Notes: generated by a model from the letters alone, not told the origin. DNA of 64,000 nucleotides from Stenotrophomonas sp. ASS1 (GCF_004346925.1 NZ_CP031167.1:1570001-1634000); one strand, 5' to 3'; positions 49,135-58,818 are shown, numbered from the stretch's first letter. Made by a program: numbers and translations.

Positions 49135-51807
49135 TTACACCGCGGCCGGGTCGCGCTTGCCGGTGTCGATGCCGTACTTGTCGATGGCGTCCTGCATCCG
49201 CGCGCGCTCGATGCGGCCTTCGTCGGCCAGCGACTTCAGGGCGGCCAGCACGATGAAGTGGCGATCCACTTCGAAGAACGTGCGCAGCGACTCACGCGTG
49301 TCGGAGCGGCCGAAGCCATCGGTACCGAGCGCGGTGAAGCGGCGGTCGTTGATGAAGGGACGGATCTGGTCGCCGACGATCTTCATGTAGTCGGTGGCCA
49401 CCACCACCGGGCCTTCATGGCCCTGCAGGCACTGCTGCAGGTAGGGCACGCGGGGCTCCTCGGCCGGATGCAGCAGGTTCCAGCGCTCGGCGGCCAGGCC
49501 ATCGCGGCGCAGTTCGGTCAGGCTGGTCGCGCTCCACACATCGCTGGCGATGCCGAAGTCCTGCTGCAGCAGTTCTGCCGCGGCTTCCACTTCGCGCAGG
49601 ATCGAACCGCTGCCCATCAGCTGCACGCGTGGCTGCGAGTCGCTGTCGGCGTCCGCCGGGTGCAGCAGGTACAGGCCCTTCAGGATGCCGGCCTCGGCGC
49701 CCTCGGGCAGCGCCGGCTGCGGATAGTTCTCGTTGAGTACGGTGATGTAGTAGTAGATGTCTTCCTGCTCGACGTACATGCGGCGCAGGCCGTCGTGGAT
49801 GATCACCGCCAGCTCGTAGTTGTAGGTCGGGTCGTAGGATACGCAGCTCGGGATGACCGACGACAGCACGTGGCTGTGGCCGTCGTCATGCTGCAGGCCT
49901 TCGCCCATCAGCGTGGTGCGGCCGGAGGTGGCACCCAGCAGGAAGCCACGGGTGCGCGCATCGGCGGCGGCCCAGGCCAGGTCACCGACGCGCTGCAGGC
50001 CGAACATCGAGTAGAAGATGTAGAACGGGATCGTCGCCAGGCCGTGGTTGCTGTAGGCGGTGCCGGCGGCAATCCATGAGCAGATCGCACCGGATTCGTT
50101 GATGCCTTCCTGCAGGATCTGGCCGTCCTTGGCTTCCTTGTAGTAGCTCAGCTGGCCGGCATCCTGCGGGGTATACAGCTGGCCCAGGTAGGAGTGGATG
50201 CCGATCTGGCGGAACAGGCCTTCCATGCCGAAGGTGCGCGATTCATCGGGCACGATCGGAATGACCAGCTTGCCCAGTTCCGGGTCCTTCAGCAGGCTGG
50301 TGAGAATGCGCACGAAGCCCATGGTGGTGGACTGTCCGCGATCGCCGCTGCCCTGCAGCTGGGTGTTGAAGATCGACAGCGGCGGCAGCGGCAGCGGATC
50401 GACCTTGGCCAGGCGCGCGGGCAGTTGCCCGCCCTGGATGCGGCGGCGCTCGGCGAAGTAGATGGCTTCGGCGCTGCCCGGTTCCGGACGCAGGTACGGC
50501 ATGTCCTCCAGCTGGTCGTCGCTGACCGGCAGGTTGAAGCGGTCGCGGAAGGCGCGCACCGCGTCGGCGCTCATTTTCTTCAGCTGGTGGTTGATGTTCT
50601 GGCCTTCACCGGCTTCACCCATGCCGAAACCCTTGACCGTCTTGGCCAGGATCACGGTGGGCCGGCCGCTGGTGTTCACTGCCTGCTGGTAGGCGGCGTA
50701 CACCTTCTGCGGATCATGGCCACCACGCGCCAGCGCCCAGATGTCGTCGTCGCTCATGTGCGCGACCAGCTCCAGCAGTTCGGGGTAACGGCCGAAGAAG
50801 TGCTCGCGCACGTAGGCACCGTTCTGCGACTTGAAGGTCTGGTAGTCGCCGTCCACGCATTCCATCATGCGCTGGCGCAGCAGGCCGCTGTGGTCGCGGG
50901 CCAGCAGGTCGTCCCAGCCGCTGCCCCAGATCAGCTTGATCACGTTCCAGCCGGCCGCGCGGAAGGTGCCTTCCAGTTCCTGGATGACCTTGGCGTTGCC
51001 GCGCACCGGACCGTCCAGGCGCTGCAGGTTGCAGTTGATCACGAACACGATGTTGTCCAGCCGCTCGCGACCGGCCAGCGAGATCGCCGCCAGCGATTCG
51101 GGCTGGTCCATCTCGCCGTCGCCGAGGAAGGCCCATACTTTGCGGCCCTGGTGTTCTTTCAGGCCGCGGTATTCCAGGTAACGCATGTAGCGCGCCTGGT
51201 AGGCGGCGGTCAGCGGGCCCAGCCCCATCGACACGGTGGGGAACTGCCAGAACTCCGGCATCAATCGCGGGTGTGGATACGAGGACAGGCCTTCGCGCCC
51301 GGCTTCACGGCGGAAGTTGTCCATGCGCGCCGGATCGATGCGGCCTTCCACGTACGCGCGGCCATAGATGCCCGGCGCGGAGTGGCCCTGGATGTAGATC
51401 ATGTCGCCGTCGAAGGTGTCGGTACGGCCACGGAAGAAATGATCGAAGCCCACGTCGTACAGTACTGCCGCCGACTGGTAGGTGGCGATGTGGCCACCGA
51501 CGTTGGAATGCTTGCCGGCACGCAGCACCATCACCATCGCGTTCCAGCGGATCATCGCGTTCAGGCGGCGCTCGATGGCCAGATCACCCGGGTAGGCCGG
51601 CTGGCGCTCGGGCGGGATGGTGTTGACGTAGGCGGTCCAGGCACGGGTATGCAGGTCGCCATGCTGCTGTGCATCCAGCTCGCTGAGCTGGTCGATCAGG
51701 TAGTGCGCGCGCGGCCGGCCACCGGCCTGCATCACCGCTTCCAGTGATTCACGCCACTCGCGGGTTTCCAGCGGATCGGTATCGAAGGGAATGAGCGCTT
51801 GGTTCAT
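49135..51807 (-). CDS. aceE: Pyruvate dehydrogenase E1 component, homodimeric type
   Basis: An 890-residue thiamine-diphosphate enzyme that decarboxylates pyruvate and acetylates the lipoyl domain of E2. The thiamine-binding motif GDGEMDQPESLAAISLAGRE with its NCNLQRLDGPV end is visible, along with the N-terminal REWRESLEAVMQ, KTVKGFGMG, and the active-site region HEGPVVVATDYMK. The start at 51807 (MNQALIPFDTDPLETREW) fits the family; an upstream open frame is not homologous. No aceF or lpd lies next to it in the window, which differs from the E. coli pdhR-aceEF-lpd operon. Confidence 0.96.
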   Translation of the reverse strand: MNQALIPFDTDPLETREWRESLEAVMQAGGRPRAHYLIDQLSELDAQQHGDLHTRAWTAYVNTIPPERQPAYPGDLAIERRLNAMIRWNAMVMVLRAGKHSNVGGHIATYQSAAVLYDVGFDHFFRGRTDTFDGDMIYIQGHSAPGIYGRAYVEGRIDPARMDNFRREAGREGLSSYPHPRLMPEFWQFPTVSMGLGPLTAAYQARYMRYLEYRGLKEHQGRKVWAFLGDGEMDQPESLAAISLAGRERLDNIVFVINCNLQRLDGPVRGNAKVIQELEGTFRAAGWNVIKLIWGSGWDDLLARDHSGLLRQRMMECVDGDYQTFKSQNGAYVREHFFGRYPELLELVAHMSDDDIWALARGGHDPQKVYAAYQQAVNTSGRPTVILAKTVKGFGMGEAGEGQNINHQLKKMSADAVRAFRDRFNLPVSDDQLEDMPYLRPEPGSAEAIYFAERRRIQGGQLPARLAKVDPLPLPPLSIFNTQLQGSGDRGQSTTMGFVRILTSLLKDPELGKLVIPIVPDESRTFGMEGLFRQIGIHSYLGQLYTPQDAGQLSYYKEAKDGQILQEGINESGAICSWIAAGTAYSNHGLATIPFYIFYSMFGLQRVGDLAWAAADARTRGFLLGATSGRTTLMGEGLQHDDGHSHVLSSVIPSCVSYDPTYNYELAVIIHDGLRRMYVEQEDIYYYITVLNENYPQPALPEGAEAGILKGLYLLHPADADSDSQPRVQLMGSGSILREVEAAAELLQQDFGIASDVWSATSLTELRRDGLAAERWNLLHPAEEPRVPYLQQCLQGHEGPVVVATDYMKIVGDQIRPFINDRRFTALGTDGFGRSDTRESLRTFFEVDRHFIVLAALKSLADEGRIERARMQDAIDKYGIDTGKRDPAAV

Positions 51808-52051
51808 GACTGTCTCCAGAGGGCGCCGGTCGGACTTCTGCCTGGGCGACAACACCGGCAGGGCGCACAGCACTGGAGCGGGGTCGCAACGGCGGGGCCG
51901 TGACGCGAAGGGCGACCGTGGCGGCCGCCGAGAAGACAAGCGTAGGCCCGGCCACCCGGCTTCGATAGGCGGGCAGGGCTTGGGTCTCTGGCAAGCAAGG
52001 GTTGGCACGTGGCGCCGTATCATGGGCGGGCGCGCCGGGTGCGGCCGCTGA

Positions 52052-52351
52052 TCAGGCCGGGGACAGGCCCGGGAAGAACATCGGGATGACCGCCACACCA
52101 ACCCCCAGCAGGCACCAGGCCACGATCGGCAGCCAGCCCGAGAGCTGCTGGCAGCGTTCCGGCAAGCGGCGCCCTCCGATCCACAGCAGCAGGGTGAGCA
52201 GGCCCAGCGCGTAGGCGAGGGCGACGACCACCGGATGCACGTGGACGACACGGCTGGGCGGCCACATCTGCTGCTGGTAGGCGGTGGTGTGTGCGACCAG
52301 CAGCAGGAACAGCAGGCTGCTGAGGGGGTTGATGGCGGTGCGGGCGTTCAT
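52052..52351 (-). CDS. Small three-helix membrane protein, unknown function
   Basis: A 99-residue protein with three hydrophobic segments (about residues 10-25, 40-58 and 70-92) separated by short loops (YQQQMWPPSRVVHVHP, GRRLPERCQQ). The ATG at 52351 follows AGTGCCCCGCA with no clear binding site. I do not recognise a family. It lies 244 bases upstream of aceE on the same strand and is divergent from the FecI gene. Confidence 0.6.
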   Translation of the reverse strand: MNARTAINPLSSLLFLLLVAHTTAYQQQMWPPSRVVHVHPVVVALAYALGLLTLLLWIGGRRLPERCQQLSGWLPIVAWCLLGVGVAVIPMFFPGLSPA

Positions 52352-52489
52352 TGCGGGGCACTCCTTGTGCCGGCTGCCGGAAACTGCAAGGGCGGCATTC
52401 TAGCGGCTGCGTGCCGGCAGTTGAAACGCCACTGTCATCGATGGCCGTCACCCTGCGGGGCTTTCCAGCCTTGGGGTGGTTGGCCGGCC

Positions 52490-53005
52490 GTGAACAGCGT
52501 GAGGATCTGGGAGAAGAGCTATGCGCTGCGGCGGCGGCTGCTGCGCGGCTTCTTCCTGCGCCGGGGTTCTGCCAGCGAAGATGCCGAGGATCTGGCGCAG
52601 GAGGTTTACCTGCGGCTGCTGCGCAGCACCGGTGAGCATGCCGACGCGGTCGAGAACCCGGAAGCCTACCTGTTCACCGTGGCCGCCAATCTTGCACGGG
52701 AGCACGCGCGCGCGCGTTCTTCGCTGCCGCCGCTGGAGGACGTCGACCTCCTGGCCGAAGTGCTGAAGAGCGAAGAAGACATCGAAGGCGAATTCGAGCG
52801 CGCGCAGCGCTGGAACGATATCCGCACCACCATCGCACGGCTGCCGGCGACCACGCGGCGGGTGATGGAGCTGCATTACCGCGACGGGCTGGACTGCCCG
52901 GCAATCAGCCAGCAGCTGCAGGTCTCGGTGCACATGGTGCGCAAGCATATCGGCAAGGGGCTGGACGCCTGCAGGAAGGCGCTGGGCGCCAGGGAGCTCA
53001 CATGA
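52490..53005 (+). CDS. FecI-type ECF sigma factor
   Basis: A 171-residue sigma factor of the FecI subgroup, which directs transcription of a TonB receptor gene when its ligand is bound outside. Region 2 is visible in EDAEDLAQEVYLRLLRS and NPEAYLFTVAANLAREHARAR; region 4 in RLPATTRRVMELHYRDGLDCPAISQQLQVSVHMVRKHIGKGL. It starts with GTG at 52490 (a second GTG is at 52499), and its stop overlaps the FecR ATG. Its likely target is the STN receptor gene at 54166. Confidence 0.88.
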   Translation: MNSVRIWEKSYALRRRLLRGFFLRRGSASEDAEDLAQEVYLRLLRSTGEHADAVENPEAYLFTVAANLAREHARARSSLPPLEDVDLLAEVLKSEEDIEGEFERAQRWNDIRTTIARLPATTRRVMELHYRDGLDCPAISQQLQVSVHMVRKHIGKGLDACRKALGARELT

Positions 53006-54024
53006 AACGGAATCCATCGGGTGCGGCCGACGACGCGATCGCCAGCGAGGCCATGGACTGGTTCCAGCGCAATCGCGAGGGCGTGCTGGGCGAAGCCGAG
53101 CGGGTTGCGTTGCTGGACTGGATGAAGCGCTCGCCGGAGCATGTGCGCGCCTATATGCACGCGCTCGCACTGCACCGGCAGGTTGGTGAGGCGCTGCAAT
53201 CGGCATTGGCTGAAGAGGCCTCGGTGCCGCCACAGCAGGCCGCTGCCAAGGTCGTGCCGCTGTTCGGACACGCACAGGCCCCGCTGCGCAGTGCGCCGCA
53301 CAGCCGTCGCACGCGTTGGTGGGTGGCGGCTGCCGCAGCCTGTATCGCCCTGCTCGGCGTGGGCCTGGTTCCGCAGCTGATGCCTACCGAGCAGCTTTAC
53401 AGCGCCGGACATGGAGAAATTCGCGACCTGGTGCTGCCCGACCAGACCCAGGTGCGGCTCAACGCGGACAGCCGCCTGCGGGTGCGCATGGGCGGGTTCA
53501 GCCGCAGGGTGGAGCTGCTGCAGGGCGAGGCCACGTTCGACATCGCCCAGGACCGACGGCCGTTCGAGGTGCGGGTGAACGGATTGCAGATCCGCGATAT
53601 CGGCACGGTGTTCGACGTGTCGCGACGGCTGCAGGGCACCCGCATCGGTGTGGTTTCCGGCGAGGTGGAAGTGTGGAGCCACGGTGCGGATGCGCGGCGT
53701 CTTGCACAACTGGGTAAAGGCCAGGTGGTGCAGGTCGACGCGCGCAGCCATGCGGTCGAGTCGTTGGATGTGCCGTTGTCGATGCTGCTGGACTGGCAGC
53801 AACGCAAGGTCTCTTTCCTGGACGAGCGGCTGGATGAGGTGGCCGCCGCCTTCAACCGCCACAACCAGGTGCAGGTGCGGGTGCTGGATGAAGGTGCGGC
53901 GTCGGCGCGGTTGTCCGGCAGCCTGGACGCGCATCGCATCGGTGCGCTGCAGGCCTTCCTCGAGCGCGACCCGCGCTTCGTGGTGCGGCGAGAAGGCGAC
54001 ACCGTGCGGGTTGGCAGTCGCTGA
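53002..54024 (+). CDS. FecR-type anti-sigma factor/transmembrane signal transducer
   Basis: A 340-residue protein with an N-terminal cytoplasmic DUF4880-type part (AMDWFQRNREGVLGEAERVALLDWMKRSPEHVRAYMHAL region), one membrane helix (about residues 109-125, WWVAAAAACIALLGVGLVPQL) and a periplasmic FecR domain (about 140-240, YSAGHGEIRDLVLPD, ELLQGEATFDIA, VNGLQIRDIGTVFDV) followed by an STN-like C-terminal region (RLSGSLDAHRIGALQAFL). It overlaps the sigma gene by 4 bases and would relay the receptor's occupancy to the sigma factor. Confidence 0.9.
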   Translation: MKRNPSGAADDAIASEAMDWFQRNREGVLGEAERVALLDWMKRSPEHVRAYMHALALHRQVGEALQSALAEEASVPPQQAAAKVVPLFGHAQAPLRSAPHSRRTRWWVAAAAACIALLGVGLVPQLMPTEQLYSAGHGEIRDLVLPDQTQVRLNADSRLRVRMGGFSRRVELLQGEATFDIAQDRRPFEVRVNGLQIRDIGTVFDVSRRLQGTRIGVVSGEVEVWSHGADARRLAQLGKGQVVQVDARSHAVESLDVPLSMLLDWQQRKVSFLDERLDEVAAAFNRHNQVQVRVLDEGAASARLSGSLDAHRIGALQAFLERDPRFVVRREGDTVRVGSR

Positions 54025-54165
54025 GGTCGACATGGCCGTGCGTTGTCAGAAAAAATTCATCAAATCCGCGTTCTCCACTTCGGTGGATGCGGGCTCTTAC
54101 TTGGGAGAAGCCGCTGCCGAGTCACGCAGCGGCACCTGCTGCTTTCTCTCTTCCAAGGACCCGTG

Positions 54166-57099
54166 ATGCGCAACACGCTCTACCTGTCGATCATCCTCGC
54201 CCTGTCTCCCTGCAGCGTGCCGCTGGCGGCTGCGGCCACTGCCGATGGCCTCGAGGCCCGCGTTTCGGCGCCGATCGCGGCGCAGCCGCTGGCGCGCGCG
54301 CTGGAGCAGTTGTCGCGCAGTTCCGGCGTGCAGTTCCTGTATTCGGGCAGTGGTGAAGCGCACATGGCCGGGGCGGTGCCGCGCGGTGCCACCGTCAAGC
54401 AGGCGCTGGACGCGCTGCTGGCAGGGACCGGCCTGGGCTACACCGTGGTGGATGGCAACGTCATCGCCATTGATCCTGCGCCGGCACACAACGAACCGAA
54501 GCCGGCCGCGCCGAAGCCGCGCGAGGCCGAAGCGGTGGTGGCGCCGACCCTGGGCACGGTGAAGGTGATTGCTGCGCATGAGGTGATCGACCAGAAGAAG
54601 ACCTCGCCGGTGATCAAGGATTCGGTGGTCTACGACGAGATGGACAGCTACGGCGACGAGACACTGGCCGAGAGCCTGATGGCCGCGCCGGGCCTGAGTG
54701 CCGTGGAGGATGCCGGTGAGCCCCGTTACGTGACGGTGCGTGGCGTGCAGGCCAACCTCAACTACACCACCATCGACGGCATCGCGATTGCCAGCGTGGG
54801 TGGCAGTGGCTCGGGTGAGCGCATGAACAACCTGCAGCTGATTCCCAGCGACATCGGCACCCGCACCGACATCTACAAGAGCTTCAGCGCAGAGCAGGCG
54901 CCGGATGCGATCGGCGGCGTGATCGACATCATCAGCCGCAGTGCCTTCGACCGGTCCGGCAAGTACGTGTTCGCCGATGTGGCTGGTATCTACTCCACGG
55001 CCGAGACCAATGTCGAGCGCAGTGCCGGTGGCAACCACGAGACCCTGGGGCATTTCGGCAAGAGCGCCAAGATGGTGTTCTCCAACCAGTTCGGTGCCGA
55101 CCAGGAATTCGGCCTTGTTGCGGTAGCGCGCTATGAGCAGCGTTCGCGCAACAGCGTCAAGCGCTGGGTGGAGTCGAACTACTACTACAACGACGCCGGC
55201 AAGTACCTCACCGACGGTACCACGGGGCCGGACGAGGCCAAGGGCTGGAACGGGCTGCGTGCGCCCGGCAATTTCAGCACCGGCACCTACACCAACTTCA
55301 TCACCAACTTCGGTGGCTCGGCCAAGCTGGAATGGAAGCCATCGGACGATCCTTTCTACGCGTCGTTGCTGCTGTACTCGTACCGGTTCTACGAGAACTC
55401 GACGATGAACAAGACCGATCTGTACGGCAACGCCAAGTTTCCGATCCGCAACCAGACCGAAGACAGTGGCACCACCCAGATCAACAGCATCTACATCAAG
55501 AACCGCCACGACCGCTGGGACCGCAGCAACCGTGGCGCCATCGCCAGCTTCAACTGGGATATCGGTGATCGCTCGCGGCTGACCCTGCGTGGCGGCCATA
55601 CCGAAGAGACCTTCCACAACAACCAGGTCTACTGGGGTGTGCGCGCCTACCCAAGCAATCTGTTCGTCGACTACGAGAACGACAGCCATGGTTTCCCGAA
55701 CGCAGTGGCGGTTTCCGATTCCAGCCTGTTGACCAGCTCGGCGTTCAAGCTGAACCCGGCGCAGGCCTATGTCTCGCCGCGCGACGCCAAGGAGAGCATC
55801 GACAACCTGCGTGCCGACTTCAGCTACAACGTCGACGCCGATGCGCGTGGCTTCGGCCTGGCCGCCGGCGCCGAATACCGCCATCTGAAGATCTGGCAGG
55901 ACATCGACTTCGACTACTTCAAGAGCAGTGCCACGCTCAACGATTACCTGTATCCGGGTTCGACGCTGCTGGGCAGCGTGCCGGGCTTCCCGCTGATCGA
56001 CAACCGCAAGTGGAACGAGGAACTGCTGCCGAAACTGGGCAACAACAATGCGGCGTATCCAAATGCCAACTTCACCAGCGACTACAAGTACGTGGAGGAC
56101 ATCACCAATGCCTACGTGTCCGCACACTACGCCTGGGACCGACTGCTGCTGATCGGCGGCCTGCGCTACGACCACACCCGCTTCGATGCCTACAGCCCAT
56201 TCAGCGATGATGGCGGCACTACGTATACCTCTGCCTTCCGCAATACGAGCGGTGGCTACAACAACCTGCTGCCTTCATTGAATGCGACGTTCAAGTTGAG
56301 CGAGGACCAGCGCCTGCGCTTCTCCGCCAGCCGAACGCTGGGCCGGCCGACACCCAGCAACATCGCCCAGGCCACCAGCACCAGCTGTGGTGATGACGAG
56401 GAGGGCAGGGGCTTCTGCACCATCAAGCAGGGCAACGCCAACCTGCAGCCGCGCCGTTCCACCAACATCGACCTGGCGTGGGACCTGTACTTCAACGGCA
56501 ACAACGGCCTGGTCTCGGTGGCACTGTTCGACAAGGTGATCAAGGACGACATCTACACCCTGACCACCTTCGAGAACGTGGGTGACACGCGCTACCGGGT
56601 CACCCAGCCGATGAACACCGATGAGTCCAGGCTGCGCGGCGTCGAGTTCGCGGTCGCCAATCGCAACCTGCAGTGGGGCCGTCAGCGCTTCGACATGTAC
56701 TTCAACGCCACGCGGCTGGAAGGCCAGACCAACTACCGCATCAGTGATGGCACCGAACGCCGCCTGGACCGCCTGCTGTACCAGCCGGACTGGTCGCTCA
56801 ATGGGTCGGTGATCTGGCGCATGCCGTGGAAGAGCGCACAGCTGCGCCTGTCCGGTACCTACCGCAGCCGGATGCTGGTCGACTTCGGTGATACCCAGTG
56901 GCTGGACTCGTACTACGACCCATACATGACCTTCAACTTGGCCTTCAGCCACAAGGTCAGCAAGCACGTGACGCTGAAGTACGAGGCCAAGAACCTGTTC
57001 AACACGCAGCCGACCTACAGCACCGGTCCGAACGGGCGCTTCCGTACCGAGATCGACGACTACGGCCGCTTCTTCTACTTCCACATCATCTACAACTGA
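54166..57099 (+). CDS. TonB-dependent transducer receptor with N-terminal signalling (STN) domain
   Basis: A 977-residue receptor. It has a signal peptide (MRNTLYLSIILALSPCSVPLAAAA), an STN signalling domain (about residues 28-105, PLARALEQLSRSSGVQFLY, TVKQALDALLAGTGLGYTVV, GNVIAID), a plug with GVQANLNYTTIDGIAIAS and SAEQAPDAIGGVIDI, and a large barrel ending in FFYFHIIYN. The style matches the TonB-Xanth-Caul group. AAGGA lies 6 bases before the ATG. It follows FecI-FecR and precedes an exported PhoD phosphatase by 10 bases, so its ligand is likely a phosphorylated compound rather than a metal chelate; that is inference. Confidence 0.88.
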   Translation: MRNTLYLSIILALSPCSVPLAAAATADGLEARVSAPIAAQPLARALEQLSRSSGVQFLYSGSGEAHMAGAVPRGATVKQALDALLAGTGLGYTVVDGNVIAIDPAPAHNEPKPAAPKPREAEAVVAPTLGTVKVIAAHEVIDQKKTSPVIKDSVVYDEMDSYGDETLAESLMAAPGLSAVEDAGEPRYVTVRGVQANLNYTTIDGIAIASVGGSGSGERMNNLQLIPSDIGTRTDIYKSFSAEQAPDAIGGVIDIISRSAFDRSGKYVFADVAGIYSTAETNVERSAGGNHETLGHFGKSAKMVFSNQFGADQEFGLVAVARYEQRSRNSVKRWVESNYYYNDAGKYLTDGTTGPDEAKGWNGLRAPGNFSTGTYTNFITNFGGSAKLEWKPSDDPFYASLLLYSYRFYENSTMNKTDLYGNAKFPIRNQTEDSGTTQINSIYIKNRHDRWDRSNRGAIASFNWDIGDRSRLTLRGGHTEETFHNNQVYWGVRAYPSNLFVDYENDSHGFPNAVAVSDSSLLTSSAFKLNPAQAYVSPRDAKESIDNLRADFSYNVDADARGFGLAAGAEYRHLKIWQDIDFDYFKSSATLNDYLYPGSTLLGSVPGFPLIDNRKWNEELLPKLGNNNAAYPNANFTSDYKYVEDITNAYVSAHYAWDRLLLIGGLRYDHTRFDAYSPFSDDGGTTYTSAFRNTSGGYNNLLPSLNATFKLSEDQRLRFSASRTLGRPTPSNIAQATSTSCGDDEEGRGFCTIKQGNANLQPRRSTNIDLAWDLYFNGNNGLVSVALFDKVIKDDIYTLTTFENVGDTRYRVTQPMNTDESRLRGVEFAVANRNLQWGRQRFDMYFNATRLEGQTNYRISDGTERRLDRLLYQPDWSLNGSVIWRMPWKSAQLRLSGTYRSRMLVDFGDTQWLDSYYDPYMTFNLAFSHKVSKHVTLKYEAKNLFNTQPTYSTGPNGRFRTEIDDYGRFFYFHIIYN

Positions 57100-57109
57100 G
57101 GGCGCAGCC

Positions 57110-58705
57110 GTGGATACGATCAATCGCAGGCGATTCCTGGCCCTGGCCGGCCTGTCTGCTGCCGGCGCGTGGATGGGCACGGCGCACGCGCTGGCCGCAC
57201 AGACCGATGCCGCCGCGCTGAACCCGCGCAACCTGCTGGCGTCGCCGCGGTTCGCCAGCACGCCGTTCACCCTGGGCGTGGCCTCGGGTGATCCTTCGGC
57301 CGATGGCATGGTGCTGTGGACACGGCTGGCGACCGAGCCGCTGGTGTTCGGCGGTGGCATGCCGACCCGGCCGATGGTGGTCGAATGGCAGCTGGCCGCG
57401 GACGAGGGCATGCGCAAGGTGGTACGCCAGGGTTCGGCGATGGCGCATCCCGAACTCGGCCACGCCGTGCACGTGGAGCTGGGTGGGTTGGCGCCCGCAC
57501 GGCCTTACTGGTACCGCTTCACCGTAGGCGGCCACGCCAGTGCGGTCGGTTGCACCCGCACGCTGCCCGCAGCCACGGCCGCAGTGGATCGCGTGCGGTT
57601 TGCGGTGGCCGGTTGCCAGCACTACGAAGAAGGCCACTACACCGCGTGGCGGCGCATTGCCGAGGAACCGCTGGATTTCGTCTTCCACTACGGTGATTAC
57701 ATCTACGAAGGCGAAAGCCAGCCGGGCCTGCGGAGAATGAACGGCCAGCCGTTCACCAACCTGCGCAATCATGTCGGGCCGCAGACCTACACGCTGGACG
57801 ACTACCGTCGCCGCTACGCCCAGTACAAGAGCGATGCCGACCTGCAGGCCGCGCATGCATCGGCGCCGTGGTTCGTCACCTTCGATGACCATGAAGTGGA
57901 CAACAACTGGGCCGGCGCCGAAGACCAGGACGATACGCCCAGCGAAGTGTTTTTGCTGCGCCGCGCACAGGCGTTCCAGGCCTACTACGAGAACATGCCA
58001 CTGCGCCGTTCGGCATTCCCGCGCGATGGCCATATGCAGATGTACCGGCGCGCACGCTATGGCACGCTGATGGACCTGCACCTGCTCGACACCCGCCAGT
58101 ACCGCAGCAAGCAGGTGAACATGGCGCTGCGTGAGGAGGTGGAATCGCCGGAGCGCAGCATTGTGGGGGCGAAGCAGGAGCGCTGGCTGTTCGACGGCCT
58201 GGCCGATGCCACGCCACGTTGGCACACCATCGCCCACCAGGTGGCACTGGGCAACTACATGCGCGAGAAGGATGGTGTGGTGCAGTCGTCCGACGACCAG
58301 TGGTCGGGCTATCTGGACAGCCGCCGGCGCCTGCTTGACCACATCCAGAAGGTTGGCTTCGGCAATGTAGTGACCGCCTGCGGCGACGCGCATCGGCACT
58401 ACGCCAGCGACCTGGTGCAGGACCATCGTGATTCAGGCGTGGTCTCCAGTGAGTTCCTTGCCACTTCGATCACTTCGGGGGCCGACGGCCAGGGCGTGGA
58501 TGCGTACGCCAGGAATCAGCTCGCGCACAGCCCTTATCTGAGGGCGACCACCGACAAGCGTGGCTATGTGCTGTGCGATGTCACCCGTGATGCCTGGATC
58601 GGCGACATGAAGACGCTGGATACCGTGATGCAGCCGAATGGAACGGTGCAGAGCTGGAAGCGCTACGCGGTGGAACACGGCCGGCCGGGGTTGCAGGAGG
58701 CCTGA
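57110..58705 (+). CDS. phoD: Exported PhoD-family alkaline phosphatase/phosphodiesterase
   Basis: A 531-residue enzyme with a twin-arginine signal (NRRRFLALAGLSAAGAWMG) reading from a GTG at 57110. The PhoD N-terminal domain (about 45-140, FTLGVASGDPSADGMVLWTRLA) and the metallophosphatase domain (about 150-500) carry the metal-site motifs VAGCQHYEEGHYTAWR, FHYGDYIYEG and FDDHEVDNNWAG, with a later GDAHRHYASDL. It would be folded with metals in the cytoplasm and exported by Tat to release phosphate from mono- or diesters. It is probably co-transcribed with the STN receptor 10 bases upstream. Confidence 0.93.
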   Translation: MDTINRRRFLALAGLSAAGAWMGTAHALAAQTDAAALNPRNLLASPRFASTPFTLGVASGDPSADGMVLWTRLATEPLVFGGGMPTRPMVVEWQLAADEGMRKVVRQGSAMAHPELGHAVHVELGGLAPARPYWYRFTVGGHASAVGCTRTLPAATAAVDRVRFAVAGCQHYEEGHYTAWRRIAEEPLDFVFHYGDYIYEGESQPGLRRMNGQPFTNLRNHVGPQTYTLDDYRRRYAQYKSDADLQAAHASAPWFVTFDDHEVDNNWAGAEDQDDTPSEVFLLRRAQAFQAYYENMPLRRSAFPRDGHMQMYRRARYGTLMDLHLLDTRQYRSKQVNMALREEVESPERSIVGAKQERWLFDGLADATPRWHTIAHQVALGNYMREKDGVVQSSDDQWSGYLDSRRRLLDHIQKVGFGNVVTACGDAHRHYASDLVQDHRDSGVVSSEFLATSITSGADGQGVDAYARNQLAHSPYLRATTDKRGYVLCDVTRDAWIGDMKTLDTVMQPNGTVQSWKRYAVEHGRPGLQEA

Positions 58706-58720
58706 TCAGCCAGCACCACT

Positions 58721-58804
58721 GTAGAGTCGAGCCATGCTCGACTGCTTTTCGATCGTTCTTCGATCATTGACCGGAAAAAGCAGTCGAGCATGGCTCGACT
58801 CTAC
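58721..58804. repeat. Inverted pair of SMAG repeats with 29-base perfect arms
   Basis: Two complete GTAG units face away from each other (GTAG at 58721 and its complement at 58801-58804). The arms 58721-58749 and 58776-58804 are perfectly complementary over 29 bases around a 26-base loop. Each arm itself is a small GAGCCATGCTCGA palindrome. It lies between convergent phoD and phospholipase genes and can end both transcripts. Confidence 0.88.
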
Positions 58805-58818
58805 AAGGGCGGAGCGGC

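Noticed and set aside
52430-52450. CTGTCAT before the FecI gene as a Pho box
   Set aside because: Only one half-site is present; the next GTCA is 14 bases away instead of 11, so the spacing is wrong.
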